Shown: positions 31,860 to 43,900 of the stretch, piece by piece
Numbering within the stretch: position 1 is the stretch's first letter
Layout of the letters: each line of letters opens with the position of its first letter
Source: Pectinophora gossypiella
Taxonomy: Eukaryota; Arthropoda; Insecta; Lepidoptera; Gelechiidae
Assembly: GCF_024362695.1 (NCBI RefSeq)
Contig: NC_065433.1
Coordinates: forward strand, 23,309,700 to 23,373,699
Length of the DNA: 64,000 nucleotides
Direction: 5' to 3'
Position numbers and translations under genes: made by a program
Notes under the pieces: generated by a model
Seen by the model: the letters and a program-made list of their open reading frames with translations, nothing else
What the model was told of the DNA's origin: nothing
The model's database searches: none

Positions 31860-32037
31860 TTCAAATTGGAGATGTCCTTAGAAAAGGTTTAATACGATCT
31901 ACTCTGAACCGGCGTGCGTGTATGAAGCGATTGATGAATGTGGAGGAAGCAAGAGAAGTGTGTCAGGATCGAAGCAAATGGAATTCTATAGTCTCTGCTT
32001 ACCCCGGTGGGAAATAGGCGTGAGTTTATGTATGTAT
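31860..32037 (+). mobile_element. 5'-truncated LINE tail (family T)
   Basis: The sequence matches the reverse complement of the insert at 27771-28008 and ends in a TTTATGTATGTATG-type tail. GTTTTATACC is duplicated at 31850-31859 and 32038-32047. Confidence 0.85.
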
Positions 32038-32146
32038 GTTTTATACCATCAGTGTTTTTTATTGGGTATATAAGGGACTTTCCTGGCTGCGTTCTCCAAA
32101 AAACATAGATCGTGTTGCTCAGAGTTGCCTTCGTTACACTTTCTAA

Positions 32147-32540
32147 TTATCTTTGTTTTTGGGTATAAATGATGGCCCTTGATGGCACAACACATCTTCC
32201 ACCCATTATTATTCTGATCAAAATAAAGAAAAGCAACATAGGAAGTATTAAACAGAATGACCGGTCACAATCGTCTCAATGCACGGTCAGATCTGTCAAA
32301 GTATGTAAGCTAGTGTTGTGACGTTTATGAGCATAGTGATGTATCAATCGATATTAGGTTGATTGATTCTTTTCTATCTAACAGTGGCAACATAATCCTA
32401 TACCATATCTGATCCAAATATCAAGCAACAATCCTCTGCCAATACATAATCTTTTTGAAAAAATATGTACCCGAGCAATGAGTAAATAAATAATTATCAC
32501 GTTAAATCTCAACAGCGCAATCTATATATTCTTATATTAA
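32147..32540 (+). repeat. dispersed repeat, copy 1
   Basis: This stretch shares several blocks in the same order with 41237-41450: ACACATCTT-ACCCATTATT, AGCAACATAAT-CTATAC, GATCCAAATATCAAGCAACA and CGTTAAATCT. The first copy has extra internal sequence (about 32245-32385). The class is unknown. Confidence 0.6.
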
Positions 32541-32624
32541 TCTTATAATAATGATTACCTAAATGATAAAAATGTCTGGTATTGAATGTGTTCCTCTACT
32601 TATTAAATAACTTGTAATGTACCC

Positions 32625-32782
32625 TCATTGATTTAAAAGATGTGTTGCTGTTGCAGTTTCTTGTCATTTCTTCTCCTCAGCCATAACACCTTGCGAAATG
32701 ACGTAAATTCAAAAATGTTACATTGTCCTTCAACAAGTTTATCCATGATAATTACGTTGAATAAATGATTCTGATTCTGATT
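32625..32782 (+). mobile_element. LINE 3' tail, uninterrupted copy
   Basis: It begins near CATTGATTTAAAAGATGTG and ends AATAAATGATTCTGATTCTG. It is nearly identical to the main part of the split copy ending at 29360, and provides the empty-site comparison for that nested insertion. Confidence 0.75.
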
Positions 32783-34167
32783 CTTATGGGAACCTAGCCT
32801 GGGTGCCCTATTGTGTCCGTACATTATTAAGTCATTTGAACATACGTGTCGTCCATATTATGGTCGATCATATCTCCGCGTTCAAGACCTTTATCACATT
32901 ACCACCGTAAGCATTTTCTTTGCAACACGTTGAAAAGCCGTTAAAAATACTCTGTTTAGCCGCAACCGTGATATGCAAATTAACATGAGATCCACCTTTC
33001 TTGCGCATGCGCTATTACTTTCTTCCTGTGCGGCCGCTACGGGCTTTGTGAAAACTAAAAGACTGCGAAACAATCACTTTGTTCTTGTCAAAACTAGCGT
33101 GGCAGTTTCAATGAAAACTAGCATTTGTGATTGACAGGTCCGTTGTTAGGCATTGAAACGTGAACAAGCGTTTATTGTGAGCCAGTTTATGCTGCCCGAA
33201 AACTTCAAACGTTCAAACTATTTAGCAGTTTTTAAAGCGAACGTTTTAAAGAATTTTGCTGTGAAGTCTATTTTCAAAATGTCACGGATAGTGTTCGATT
33301 TTCGAACGGCGCTCAAATCTATGAGTCGACACGTCACTTTGTGTTTGCACTTATTTCGTTAGCATTTATCAATAACGTAAGGTACAATTTGGTAAGGACT
33401 TTTCAGGCTTGAATCACCTGATTGTCCGACAAAATAAGATGACTCCGTGCTTCGGAGGGCACGTTAAGCCATTGGTCCCGGCTATTAGCCGTAAAAACAC
33501 CTCCACCAACCAGCAGTGGAGCAGCGTGGTGGAGTATGCTCCATACCCTGTGGAGGGGAGGCCTGTGCCCAGCAGTAGGACGTATATAGACAGTTTATGT
33601 TATGTTATTTAAATAAGATTGAGTTTTCTCGAAGAAAAACCATTCGAAATTTGATTTTACAAAAAAGCGCTTACATGTTTTCCCTATAACGCAACGATAT
33701 GTGGACTGCTTTCTTGACATTTCTATTGATAACTATAATATACAAACCACACTATCGCTCGGTTTCAAGATCAAACGCTAGGATACAAACTTGTTTTCGA
33801 TTGCACGAAATATGTGCGAACACTGCCAGAGGGGAACGCCTGCGAATGGCTATTCCTTTCCCCATGTTGCTCTAAGGTATGGGTTTGTAGGACGGGCGGT
33901 AAAATCAGCTCTATATAAATGTATTAAAAGGAACATAAGTCACTTTATTGGAACGTTAGCCCAGTTTAATCCCTGTTGTGACTAGATTAATGTCGGCATT
34001 GCCGAAGTAAATTGCGTTCTTTCTGTTTTAATCCCAACAATTTTATACGAACACGGTTTGAAAGGGTAATTCTAGTAAAACATGATTGAAAAGTCAGCAT
34101 CTATACACCATCGTCTTTAAGTACGTTTAAAAAGAAAAGTTTTAGCATGCAATAAGGAATAATACTA
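32783..34167. other. non-coding, with SINE A fragment
   Basis: A 5'-truncated, internally deleted SINE A copy lies on the plus strand at about 33388-33607. The remaining open frames show no recognisable domain. Confidence 0.45.
33388..33607 (+). mobile_element. SINE family A, 5'-truncated
   Basis: It starts within the body (GGTAAGGACTTTTCAGGCTT), lacks the tRNA-like head, has lost part of the CCCTCCGGTTGATTG region, and ends in the usual CAGTTTATGTTATG tail. Confidence 0.8.
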
Positions 34168-34367
34168 CGTGTACAAGGGCAACTCTCCGCTCCCCACCAC
34201 CGGCTGAGCTAAGCTTACCTCAGCTCCCCTCGGTCTTACTTTAGTCTGCAATCGCATGGCGTAAGACGTCATTCACACATATGCGCGTGTACGATAACGT
34301 CAATGTGTAGTGACTGTGCAAATCGAGGTGTTTTGTATGAAGCGTCCGAGGTGTGGTTTGAGTTAAA
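34168..34367. repeat. dispersed repeat family P
   Basis: It contains CAACTCTCCGCTCCCCACCA and CGTGTACGATAACGTCAATG, shared with the block at 47808-48175. Weaker matches lie at about 12600-12770 and 39322-39520. It has no coding frame, and its class is unknown. Confidence 0.6.
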
Positions 34368-34918
34368 AATTGTTTCCAAAAACCGAACCAATCAAATATT
34401 AGGAGAATCATAGAGGTAGGTACTAAGACTAAGCAAACTTTACGTAGCATCAGTGCAATAATATATGGGATTTTAGTCGATATGCCTTTATAGTTCCATC
34501 ACGATTAGCCGCGAAAAACAAAATTTATTCTCCTTTACTTTTCTAAACAAAGTAAATCACAAAATTGTGTATTGCCGAGGTGTACCTGCTTCACTAAAAG
34601 AATTCCATCGAAAACCTCAAATTGAGACACAGGGCACAATTATCGTACAAATTGAAAATAGCATGCAAGGTTTGACTCAAAGGGAAACGCTCTTTTGATG
34701 TGTGAGCGAGGTACCCTACCACCTGTAAGAAATTATAATAGAGATCAAAATACACGGGAAATTATCCGCCGAGTATGCGGTTGATATTTTTATCAAAATA
34801 AACAAATTTCGCCCCCCTCCCTACAGAGTTAATCGAAAATTTAAATTTCGATTTTCGTGCGCCGTAATAAAATGCCGCCATGGAATTGAGTTTCAATGTA
34901 GTAATATTACAAACAATG

Positions 34919-35294
34919 GCCCCGATTCCTGCAGACACCGCCTAATTTTATTTTAAGTTATATCCGTCATTTTCATATCCGTCGAAAAGGAAAGGGACGG
35001 ATGATTCACAGCTCTTAATTTTAGGAAGAATGAGTAAATGAATGAATAACCCGAGCGAATCAAAAAGGTACGTCACTGGTATGCAATCCGTTTGACATGC
35101 TGTCTACGAACTGTGTCAGGTTATTGACTGATGTAAAATTTTTAGACGGTTGGTTTAGATTTGTGCTTAAAATTGACGTGTGTTCCATAAATTTTATGCT
35201 TGTCGATTACCCGTCCCTTTCCTTTTCGGCGGATAAGAAAATGACAGATATAACTTAAAATAAAATTAGATGGTATTTACAGGAATTAGCACCA
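34919..35294. repeat. foldback MITE family G, copy 1
   Basis: Long imperfect terminal inverted repeats of about 90 bp begin GATTCCTGCAGACACCGCC at the left and read AATTCCTGTAAATACCATC from the right. Both continue TAATTTTATTTTAAGTTATA. The copy is about 375 bp and non-coding. Two further copies lie side by side at 59904-60280 and 60318-60686. Confidence 0.85.
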
Positions 35295-36699
35295 ATATCA
35301 GGAATATTTGTTTTGGATGTCCTGGTATAAACGGCTGTGCATATTGACTGTCAAACCAGAACCAGGTGTTTCTTTACCTACCTGCAGGGCATTATATTTT
35401 ACAAAATATTAAATAAGGAACTATCCTGCCTATACGATTAATTCTAGTTTCGTGCCGTATAGTAAACATTTTCGCTCCAAAACGCCATGAATTAACCCAA
35501 AACAAACTTTTAGACGTTGAAATGTTTAACTTGGTGGACATAGTTCGTAATTTTTTTAGAACATGTACTAAGAAATGTCACGGTTTTATACAGAAACCCG
35601 AGAGACGTTTTAACAAACTTTGGCACCGACTTCAAAGAACGGCTATACATTAATATTATTTATTATTGTTCAAACTATTGTTATATTGGTGAGCTGTGGT
35701 GTCGTTTAAATAAACCAGCCTAATACCTACACAAACATTAAAATAAATTATTCGCATCGAATTAATGCAAAACGTTCTACATTCAAAAGGACACACTTCT
35801 TTACATTAAAAAAAATAAATACTCATGCGGTAAAGCCCAGGTATTTCCTTCCTATACAAAGGCGGGACACGGGCCGACTACACGGCGTGTCGCTGACACA
35901 GGAAGCGAGCCTTTTTCTCCGGACTCCTTTGTTGAGCTTCCTCAGTGCGGACTGCGGAGCCCACAGCGACACTCCGGCTTACATTCTCAGGGAGAATCCA
36001 ACCAAATTTAAATATTCAAGTGTGGACGGAAACGATGTCGATGTTAGTTGCTTTTTTGCTTTTCATTAGCTGTAGCTACGACATTTTTAACCAACTTTCA
36101 AGTCGCTCTCGGGCACGGAAAATTATATTTTATTCTGCAAAAATAGATGAACTTAAATGCGCATTAGCTTCATTTGATGATTGTGGGTTTTGTTTAAAAG
36201 AATCTTAGAATATTTGTTGGGGAAAAGGTAGAGTGATTAATTGAAAGATATATTTTTTAATTAAAGACCTCATTAGTGATTATAGATATTGTGCCCACTC
36301 ACTTTCTTTGACGGATTTGTCGAGTCATTATTCGTCACGGAGCCATTTTTTGCGCGGCAAAGATATGAGGTAGCAAAGTTGCAATTCGGAAAGATCATAT
36401 CATAATCTTACTTACCAACTATCGAAACTTCTAGATAACTTTCCAAGTACTATAACTACTAGGTAAATAATCGGACTATGAAGTTACTTCTAGATATTTT
36501 TGACTTTAATCGGTGTTGTCGGATGGTGGCATGGCGATATTAAAATACCCGTGAAATTCGATTAATTATAAACCGATTGAAACCCCGATGGCGGTGTCAG
36601 CAACACTTGAATGGCATTTCGGGTTTTTTATCGCATCTATCGGGACATTAATAACGTTAATTCATAATATGAATTTCTTTTTGGCCCTTATAAATGCTT
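35295..36699. other. non-coding, with a GC-richer patch
   Basis: A GC- and CpG-richer patch lies at about 35860-36000 and overlaps a plus-strand open frame (35945-36208). That frame has a hydrophobic stretch (MSMLVAFLLFISC) but no recognisable domain. Nothing else is recognised. Confidence 0.4.
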
Positions 36700-37030
36700 C
36701 ACGTGTCGGAAGAGGCTCAGTGGGTAGGCCCGCTACAAGGTGGACCGACGATCTGGGGCCTGTTTAATAAAACTTACAATTGTAAATTACAATGACAATT
36801 TGATGTACATTGCGGAGTGTGTGATCACGAATATTTTGCAGTTTCATATTAGCTACGTAATGTACATCAAATTGTCGTTGTAATTTACAATTGTAAGTTT
36901 TATTAAACAGGCCCCTGGTGAACCTTCACCGCCCGGGAAGCCGCTGGATGCGGGCAGCGCAGGAGCTATCGTCGTGGAGATCCTTGGGGGAGGCCTATGC
37001 CCAGCAGTGGGCGTCGTACGGCTGATGATG
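36700..37030 (+). pseudogene. LINE reverse-transcriptase C-terminal remnant, interrupted by a MITE
   Basis: The frame reads VGRPATRWTDDL up to 36755 and resumes with WMRAAQELSSWRSLGEAYAQ and QWASYG before a stop. This is the familiar end of a non-LTR retrotransposon polyprotein. The 159-bp insert at 36756-36914 splits it, and the frame is continuous if the insert and one copy of CTG are removed. It is a decayed fragment, not a working element. Confidence 0.82.
36756..36914. mobile_element. MITE H, PIF/Harbinger-like, 3-bp duplication
   Basis: Inverted arms of 56 bp (36756-36811 and 36859-36914) differ at one position and begin GGGCCTGTTTAATAAAACTT. CTG is duplicated at 36753-36755 and 36915-36917. 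A 3-bp duplication with G-rich ends is what Tourist/PIF-Harbinger elements leave. Confidence 0.9.
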
Positions 37031-37252
37031 AAATGCTTCACGCTTCAGGTTGGAATATAATATTTAATTATCTAATTCCAAATTCGGACACAGGATCGAA
37101 ATTGGTACACAATTAAGGCTGTTTACACACTAGCAATTTTTCTCGGAGATTTCTCATTCGTTCGCACCTTTACGTGCTCGCCGCGATACCACTCCGCCTA
37201 GAAATCGCCGAGTACGAAATTAGGATGGAGGAAGCCTTAGAGACAATAAGTT

Positions 37253-37472
37253 CCCAACTAGTCAAATCAGTTACATTTTACTAAACGTCAAAAAGCGAAA
37301 TTACTATGGAATTTATATGAAAAAGCACACTGTGACGTCATAGAAAAATGTGGTAAAATGTCGGACTTATTATTACGTTTTTCGTAAATAAAAAAATGAA
37401 ACTTTTTCGTTAGCTTTAGATCTGTCAATATTTAGTAATCAGAATTTTGTAATTTATCTTGAACCTAGTACA
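37253..37472 (+). repeat. non-autonomous repeat family O, copy
   Basis: It begins near CTAGTCAAATCAGTTACATT, contains TTTACTAAACGTCAAAA and TGTGACGTCATAGAAAAA, and ends near TTGTAATTTATCTTGAACC. Related copies are at 54770-54975 and (minus) 57993-58505; fragments lie near 11893-11985 and 1742-1815. There is no coding frame. Confidence 0.65.
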
Positions 37473-37600
37473 CGACCCAATTTTAATTACAAGATAGGTT
37501 TATAAAAATAGAAACTAATGGCACTGAACCTGACCCCAGTCTGACTCGCACTTGGGCTATTTTTTCCTTAATCTATTTAGTGCTAAAAATAACTAAAATA

Positions 37601-37931
37601 ACGGCCTCTGTGGTCCAGTGGTTGAGCGTTGGACTCACGATCCGGAGGTCCCGGGTTCTAATCCCGGTGGGGACATATCACAAAAATCACTTTGTGATCC
37701 CTAGTTTGGTTAGGACATTACAGGCTGATCACCTGATTGTCCCAAAGTAAGACGACCCGTGCTTCGGAAGGCATGTTAAGCCGTTGGTCCCGGTTACTAT
37801 TTACTGATGTAAGTGAGTAATCGTTACATGAGCCATGTCAGGGGCCTTTGGCGGCTCAATCATGTCCCTGACACCAGGGTTGATGAGGCTGGTATTTCAA
37901 CTTACAACCAACATGATAAGAAGAAGAACAG
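37601..37931 (+). mobile_element. SINE family B, full copy with 8-bp target-site duplication
   Basis: The head GTGGTCCAGTGGTTGAGCGT and B box GGTTCTAATCC are followed by the family B body and an AAGAAGAA tail. CTAAAATA is duplicated at 37593-37600 and 37932-37939. Confidence 0.88.
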
Positions 37932-38165
37932 CTAAAATAGAATTAGTCTAAAATGACGAAAGATCAATATTATCTTCTTATTAATTTAGAAACTAAAATA
38001 AAATTAATAATCCGTTTTACAAATCTCTGACTTTACTTTTCAAATCGTACTGACCAAAAAAATAGTCTATTGAGCTCCCGACCTCTGAAGACAAGGGTCG
38101 AAAGTGTCCACAACCGCGCTACTTACCTCTGCCCCCTCCCTCCCCATTATCTCTATAGATATAAC

Positions 38166-38737
38166 TCCCGGCAAACTTCTTGAGCATCGAGTGTCGTAGT
38201 GGGGGAAAGTTCGCGCACGTACACTTCCGTGCAAAAAAAATGAACTTTTGATTATTTTCTTAACTTCATTAAAAGAAACAATTATTATATTATTTAATTA
38301 TGTAAATAATATTATAGTTTATTAAAACTTATATTATATTATTATATTTAATAAAAATCTAATCGTCAGTTAAGTATAATATTGATTAATGAAGATTAAT
38401 ATGAGGTTGAAACCAGCAATACCAGAGCTAGTGCTAGGTTTTGGATCTGTAGACATAGACCTCGTGCTAGTAACTAATTCTTAAACTTAAAAAAATGAGC
38501 AATAACAAAAAAATCCAACAAAAGAGCAATAACAAAAACGTGACAGTTTCACTGCACGCAAGTGTATTCGGGAGTCAAAGGGACGAAGACAAGAGTGCGC
38601 GGGGGAAGTATCGACTGATCTACCAATAGCCGGTCGATGCGGGACTCACCCGCCCCCGCGCCCCGTACCGCACCACCAGAGACCTAAAATTCGGTTGTGC
38701 GCAGTCAAGGTCGATGCTCAAGAAGTTTGCCGGGACC
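38166..38737. mobile_element. element with perfect 25-bp terminal inverted repeats
   Basis: TIRs starting TCCCGGCAAACTTCTTGAGC lie at 38166-38190 and, inverted, at 38711-38735, identical over 25 bp. TATAAC flanks the left end (38160-38165) and reappears at 38738-38743, two bases beyond the right TIR. The centre is AT-rich, while the inner right flank is GC- and CpG-rich. No transposase frame is seen, so it would be non-autonomous. Confidence 0.65.
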
Positions 38738-41236
38738 TATAACAGCTTTGGTACAAATTATGACGTAATTCATCCCAGATTGCGTTTAGATAACAACTTT
38801 CACGTGCAATAGGAGTTTAGTGAGACTTCGAGCCGTGAATCCTGTTAAATTTTTAATTGAAGGTTACAGACATACACTACTCATGCTCGTAATCGTTATC
38901 AGGGTGGACAGAGCTGCAAGTTAACAGAAGACAACTTGAAGTAACATTTTGTATTGAAGTCCTAGATGTAGGATAAAAGTTAAGGTTATCATTTATCAGT
39001 CTATCAGACATGTAAACGAGGTCATTTTATTCCGGACGCCACCGCAGATGTTCGGGCCGTCAGTACTTTGCATTTAGGATACTTACTTTTATTATTATTA
39101 TTATTATTATTTTGGTTTTTTTTCTCTTTGTTTTGGATTTTTTTCTGTGTATTGATTTCCGTGTGGTTTCTGTCCTGTGTTGGATGTATCTGTGGTGTCC
39201 GGAAGTAATAAATGTTTCTTTCTTTCCTTCTTTAAACGGTACGATATGTAGAGTGGACATAATCCCTATGTTGAGTTTTCAGACTATTAAATCATAGAAT
39301 AAAGAATACTGCTTAGACTGGTAACTCTGCCCCACACCGATCCGTATCGAGAGCCGAGCCAGATTTATCTACTCTTCTCTATTTTAGTCTAAACAGCCAT
39401 AAGCCGTTAAGGAGTAAGGGAGAGCACGCGCGGACTAACGACCTCGCTTGCACTTACGCGATAAAGCGACTAAAGGTAAAAATAAGATTTTTGTATGAGG
39501 TGTCCAGTGTGTGCTGGGGTTATAAGTACCCACTAACCAACTACTACGTAACTATTCTGTTTCTCTAGTTTAGTAGACGAATCGGCTGGACACATCTATT
39601 TTGAGTCGTTATTTTGCCGGTATCGACCATATCTAATTCTCAAATCAACGATGTAGGTACTTATGGCAGGCGTGCTTTAAATACTTTAAATGTAGCTTTA
39701 TTTCTTGAGTCCCGAAAGTCTTTCTTTAGACGTTTCTAATAGGATTATACTATAATACCGGGTCCATTGCAGAGCTATAACTTGTATACATCATATGCAG
39801 CGCTGTGAGACACTTTATATCAACGGCAACAAACATTCGCACAAGAAACGGCACAAAACGCAACAATTTAAACGTTTAAATAAACATGATGTCGTAAGAA
39901 TTTATATTACAAATTTTCAAGCGAATATGTACGTTGGCGCGGAGAACGGGTTGAATTCACGGCACTATTCCTAGGTAATGTACCGTGCTATGCTGAAAAC
40001 GGGGCACGGCACTACAACGGCAAGTGCCACTAATAACTATGGGAAACAGCTAAAGAAAACGTTGTTAATATGTAAGAGGGGAATTACTTGCTGAGTAATG
40101 CGGCGGTGTTGCCGTTTGTTAGCTCTTTATGGGTTGCTCGACAGCAACAGAATATGGCAAACTGTTTTTTGAAAAACCGATTTATATTCTACGATAACGA
40201 ATTCGTCATCTGTATTCATCCATGAGTAGTACCTACTTGAGATATACTTTGATGAATTCTATTTATTCTTAAAAAACATCTATAGATACAATTCTGGCAA
40301 CCCCATCGCCCCAAAATAAATAAAACAAAAGACGCAGCACCGCATAGACATACCTTATTCATTGGCAATAAATATTGTTTGCCGACGAATGATCTGTGTT
40401 CATTCGTGGAAGTTGAATGGAAGAAAGTTCCATCGGACCGTAAAACCGAGATAAAACAACATAAAAAAATAAGCTCCCGCAAATGTTCTCATGCACGTTA
40501 TACCTAGAACATAATTACCGTGAGAGTTAAATGTTTTTATGAATATTAATAGTGTTGTTACAAGTCGAGTTTCCCGAGTCAAGTCGCTAGTAATGGAATT
40601 GGCTGCAATTCGTGCCCATGTCGACTAAATGCACTGCTTTTAGAATTAAGTATTAACGACTTGATCACATTTGCTACTCTAATAATGCTGGTAGGTAAGA
40701 CTTAGAAGCTATCTTTGAAAATAAAAACATTTTTAAAATATTTTCCTTGACTGTGCTTTTTTAAATAAAGTCGCGAGTTATTCGATTCGAATTACTCGAT
40801 TGAATGGGACACCTCTCTAAAAATTACGCCTGAGAAATTGTGTCGTATAATATACGAGTGTAATCGCGATTAAAGTCGAACTTTATGAGCGGAGACGTAA
40901 AAGTTAATATGCCTTATCAGGGGGAGATCGAGCGAAATGCTACAAGTTAATGAACGTTGTGCCGAGGTGTTATAATTTCAATTGACATTATAAATCAGAA
41001 TTTATGGTTGTGAACAATGAAACTACGATCATCATGTACTCGTGTGATTGAAATGTATTCTGTGTAGAGTTCAGCCTTTTAGGTCAACGGGATGTGAATA
41101 AACAACCCTGCTTACTAGCCTTGTTAGGGACTGTATTTTATCTTTCGAGGTTAGGTTCCTCGAAAACTATACAGATGGCGCTGTACAGATTTTCCTTCGT
41201 TTAACCTTCATGGATAACGGACGTAATTATGCATCT

Positions 41237-41450
41237 TTTATCTTTGTTTTAGGGCATAAGTGATGATCCTTGTTATTACACCCAGACACAACACATCTTT
41301 TACCCATTATTATTCTGTTAAAAATAAAGCGAATCAATACAGGTAGCAACATAATTCTATACATAAGGTGATCCAAATATCAAGCAACAAATGAGAAAGC
41401 AGGTAATTATCCCGTTAAATCTGAACAGTGCCATCTATAGTTTTAAGTCC
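41237..41450 (+). repeat. dispersed repeat, copy 2
   Basis: It matches blocks of 32147-32540 in the same order and orientation, including GATCCAAATATCAAGCAACA. It is shorter than the first copy. Confidence 0.6.
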
Positions 41451-41804
41451 CTCCTTTCCAAAAAGCCTAGTAAAGAAACTATTGCAAATACTTCTTTAAC
41501 AAAAATTAAAGTAAAAATATTCGAATAAGGATTTTAGATTAAGTGTAGTTACTTAAATGTTGTACACACTCGTAAATATTGTCGTGTGTGGCCCCACTTT
41601 GTTTCAACTGTTATACATATTATTCCTTTCAAAACAATTTCGAAGTGTAAATTAGTTTCTTTCCGTGTTTTGTAGGGGCGAATTTAAAAATACGTTTTGT
41701 CAAAAATATTTTAAGTACAGTTTCCTAAAAAATGAGAAACGGTATTTTGGAATCAGTTCGAAACCAGTGTGCTAGTCACTTTTTAAAGTTAGGTAAGTAC
41801 ACTG

Positions 41805-41903
41805 CGATTGATGAATGTGGAGGAAGCAAGAAGTGTGTCAGGATCGAAGCAAATGGTATTCTATAGTCTCTGCTTACTCCGGTAGGTTTATGTATGTATG
41901 AAT
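41805..41903 (+). mobile_element. short 5'-truncated LINE tail (family T)
   Basis: Ninety-nine bases match the end of the 31860-32037 copy (GCGATTGATGAATGTGGAGG to the GTATGTATG tail). GTAAGTACACT is duplicated at 41794-41804 and 41904-41914. Confidence 0.88.
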
Positions 41904-42233
41904 GTAAGTACACTACTCTATTCTTTACTTTTCTTTTCTAAACTTAAAAAATAATTATCTGTTAAGACTTTTATTTGAAATAAAAAAACTTTATTCCAAG
42001 TCATCTTCCTCGTTTAAGGTCCTAAAAATGTCAAAGAACACTAGCCGTTTCCACTTAAATTGTTTTCTTGAAATGCGACCCTATATTGTGAACCCCTTCA
42101 AAGGGCTCACACGTCGCGGCATGCAGGCATTGTGAGGCAAAGGGCACGATTCCCACGGGCGCCACGCTCCGTTGCCCACCGCTGGACATGGGTCATGGGC
42201 ACCAGTGAAAGTTGGTGAATCATTGCGCTATAT

Positions 42234-42305
42234 TTTTGGACCTACTTCTATGATTCAAAGCCTCAATCTCTATTGAGGCTTTGAATCATAGAAGTAGGTC
42301 CAAAA
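42234..42305. repeat. perfect 34-bp hairpin
   Basis: The arms 42234-42267 and 42272-42305 are exact reverse complements, separated by four bases (CTCT). The arm begins TTTTGGACCTACTTCTATGA. It could be a very young foldback element, a replication-generated palindrome or a small-RNA precursor. No flanking duplication is obvious. Confidence 0.85.
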
Positions 42306-43900
42306 TATACTATTCTTTGACTCTTCAAAGTAATGACGTCAGTGGTTGTACAAAAAATGTATGTCAAGTATTCGAAGAAATTAAACGATCATCGTAAAAA
42401 AACCCTTCGAATAGTTCAAATCATAAATACGAATTATCATTAAAACATGCTTTTAACACATAGGTAAGGGTTCATGAAATATATGATCGCGATAAAGGAC
42501 TTTATCGACAAAGAATAAACGCAGAACGACTAATAACAGTAGTTATATCCTTTGACTAGAGCTAGTAATGGTAATAGGTAGAGTAGCTGCTACGTATAGA
42601 AACTATAATGTCAGAAAAAGATATGTTGATATTTTGTTTACTTCGAGTTTAGGTATTTTTGATACATAATCCTCATTATTTAATATAAGCTTATGTCAGT
42701 ATTATTATACATTTGAATAAAGAACGTCTTAGGCACTTAATCGATGTTTTATCTATTAATATATCAAGCTGATAGTCGCTTTTTAAAAAAAATATAAAAA
42801 GGAGTAAATTAATTTAAATTTGGAATTATTAATGCTTGTAAATTAGAAATACTAGACTCGGACCGAATATTAATAGGTAGAATAATAATAATAACTAGAA
42901 TGATATTCAAACACGGTGATTGGAAAAGGAAAAAGTTGTAATGTTGGCACCCCTAGCGTAGACGGTATTAAGTAATGAGCTCATAAATTATCCTGACGCC
43001 CGTTTTGTCACGATCCGACGAGATTTGTAGCTTCAATACGTCTTCAAACTACCATTAGCTAGTGTTTTACTGCTTTGCTTCAAATTATTTAAAAAAATGT
43101 ACCCCATTCATCACTTTTTATCAGTGAGCACCTACACCAATGCTTCGAAAGTTTTAAAAACAGATATGCCGTACTGATTGTAACGCTTAGCGTACCTAAC
43201 GTTATGTTGTAGATAAAGCCCGAACGATCCCATTTGTGTACTAAATGCTTTAAGGTACGCTCAAATTATCATTAGGTTAGTACCGCACTGCTTTAATCTT
43301 TACCAACAGACAGACTGCTCGCGCTTTTATTACCTATCAGGGTGGGCAGAGAGAGCTCGTTGCCTCCTCATGAGCTGAGGCAAACATCACGTCACGTTAT
43401 AAAAAAGCCCGTCGCTCATAATTGTATTTGATCACGCCTGCGTCTCCGAAGGACTAGGCAGAGAGACTAGGTACACTGTGATATGCACCCATTCCAAGCC
43501 AGATATGTTCAAGTGCCATGTAACAGGGGGCGAGCCTATTGCCATCAATTTACAATTCCATTTTTATACGTAATAATTTAAATTAGTTCTATATTCGAAA
43601 TTCGAAAACCAGCCAGCCAGTTAAATTATAAAACATAGCATCGTTAGTCGGCCTGCGAACATCAGAAAAGTCGAAGAAATGTAAAATTCAATAGAAAATC
43701 AGTCAAATTAAAGAGCGCTCAACAAATCCACAAATGAGGGTTCAAACTCTCCTTCTTTGCAGTCCAGGAATGTAACGAAGATTAATTGGGGGGAGGTTAA
43801 TGATAATGAAAACGGGGGAGCATCCCCCTCGACGAGGCCTGGAGAACTTATATGTCTATTGTTAAATCTAAAACCTTAGCAAAATCTGACCAGGTTTAAC
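42306..43900. other. non-coding stretch
   Basis: I see nothing recognisable beyond AT-rich DNA. Confidence 0.4.

Larger units (their letters stand above)
38738..42233. other. non-coding, with scattered repeats
   Basis: An (ATT)n tract lies at about 39090-39112, a family P match at about 39322-39520, the second copy of the 32-kb dispersed repeat at 41237-41450, and a LINE tail at 41805-41903. No gene is supported. The frames at 40216-40582 lack an ATG-led signal peptide with a usable donor. Confidence 0.45.

Noticed and set aside
40216..40582. Minus-strand frames considered as a first cadherin exon with signal peptide
   Set aside because: One frame lacks an ATG start, and its nearby donor (AAG then GTATGT) is in phase 0 whereas exon a needs phase 1. 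The ATG-led frame stops early.
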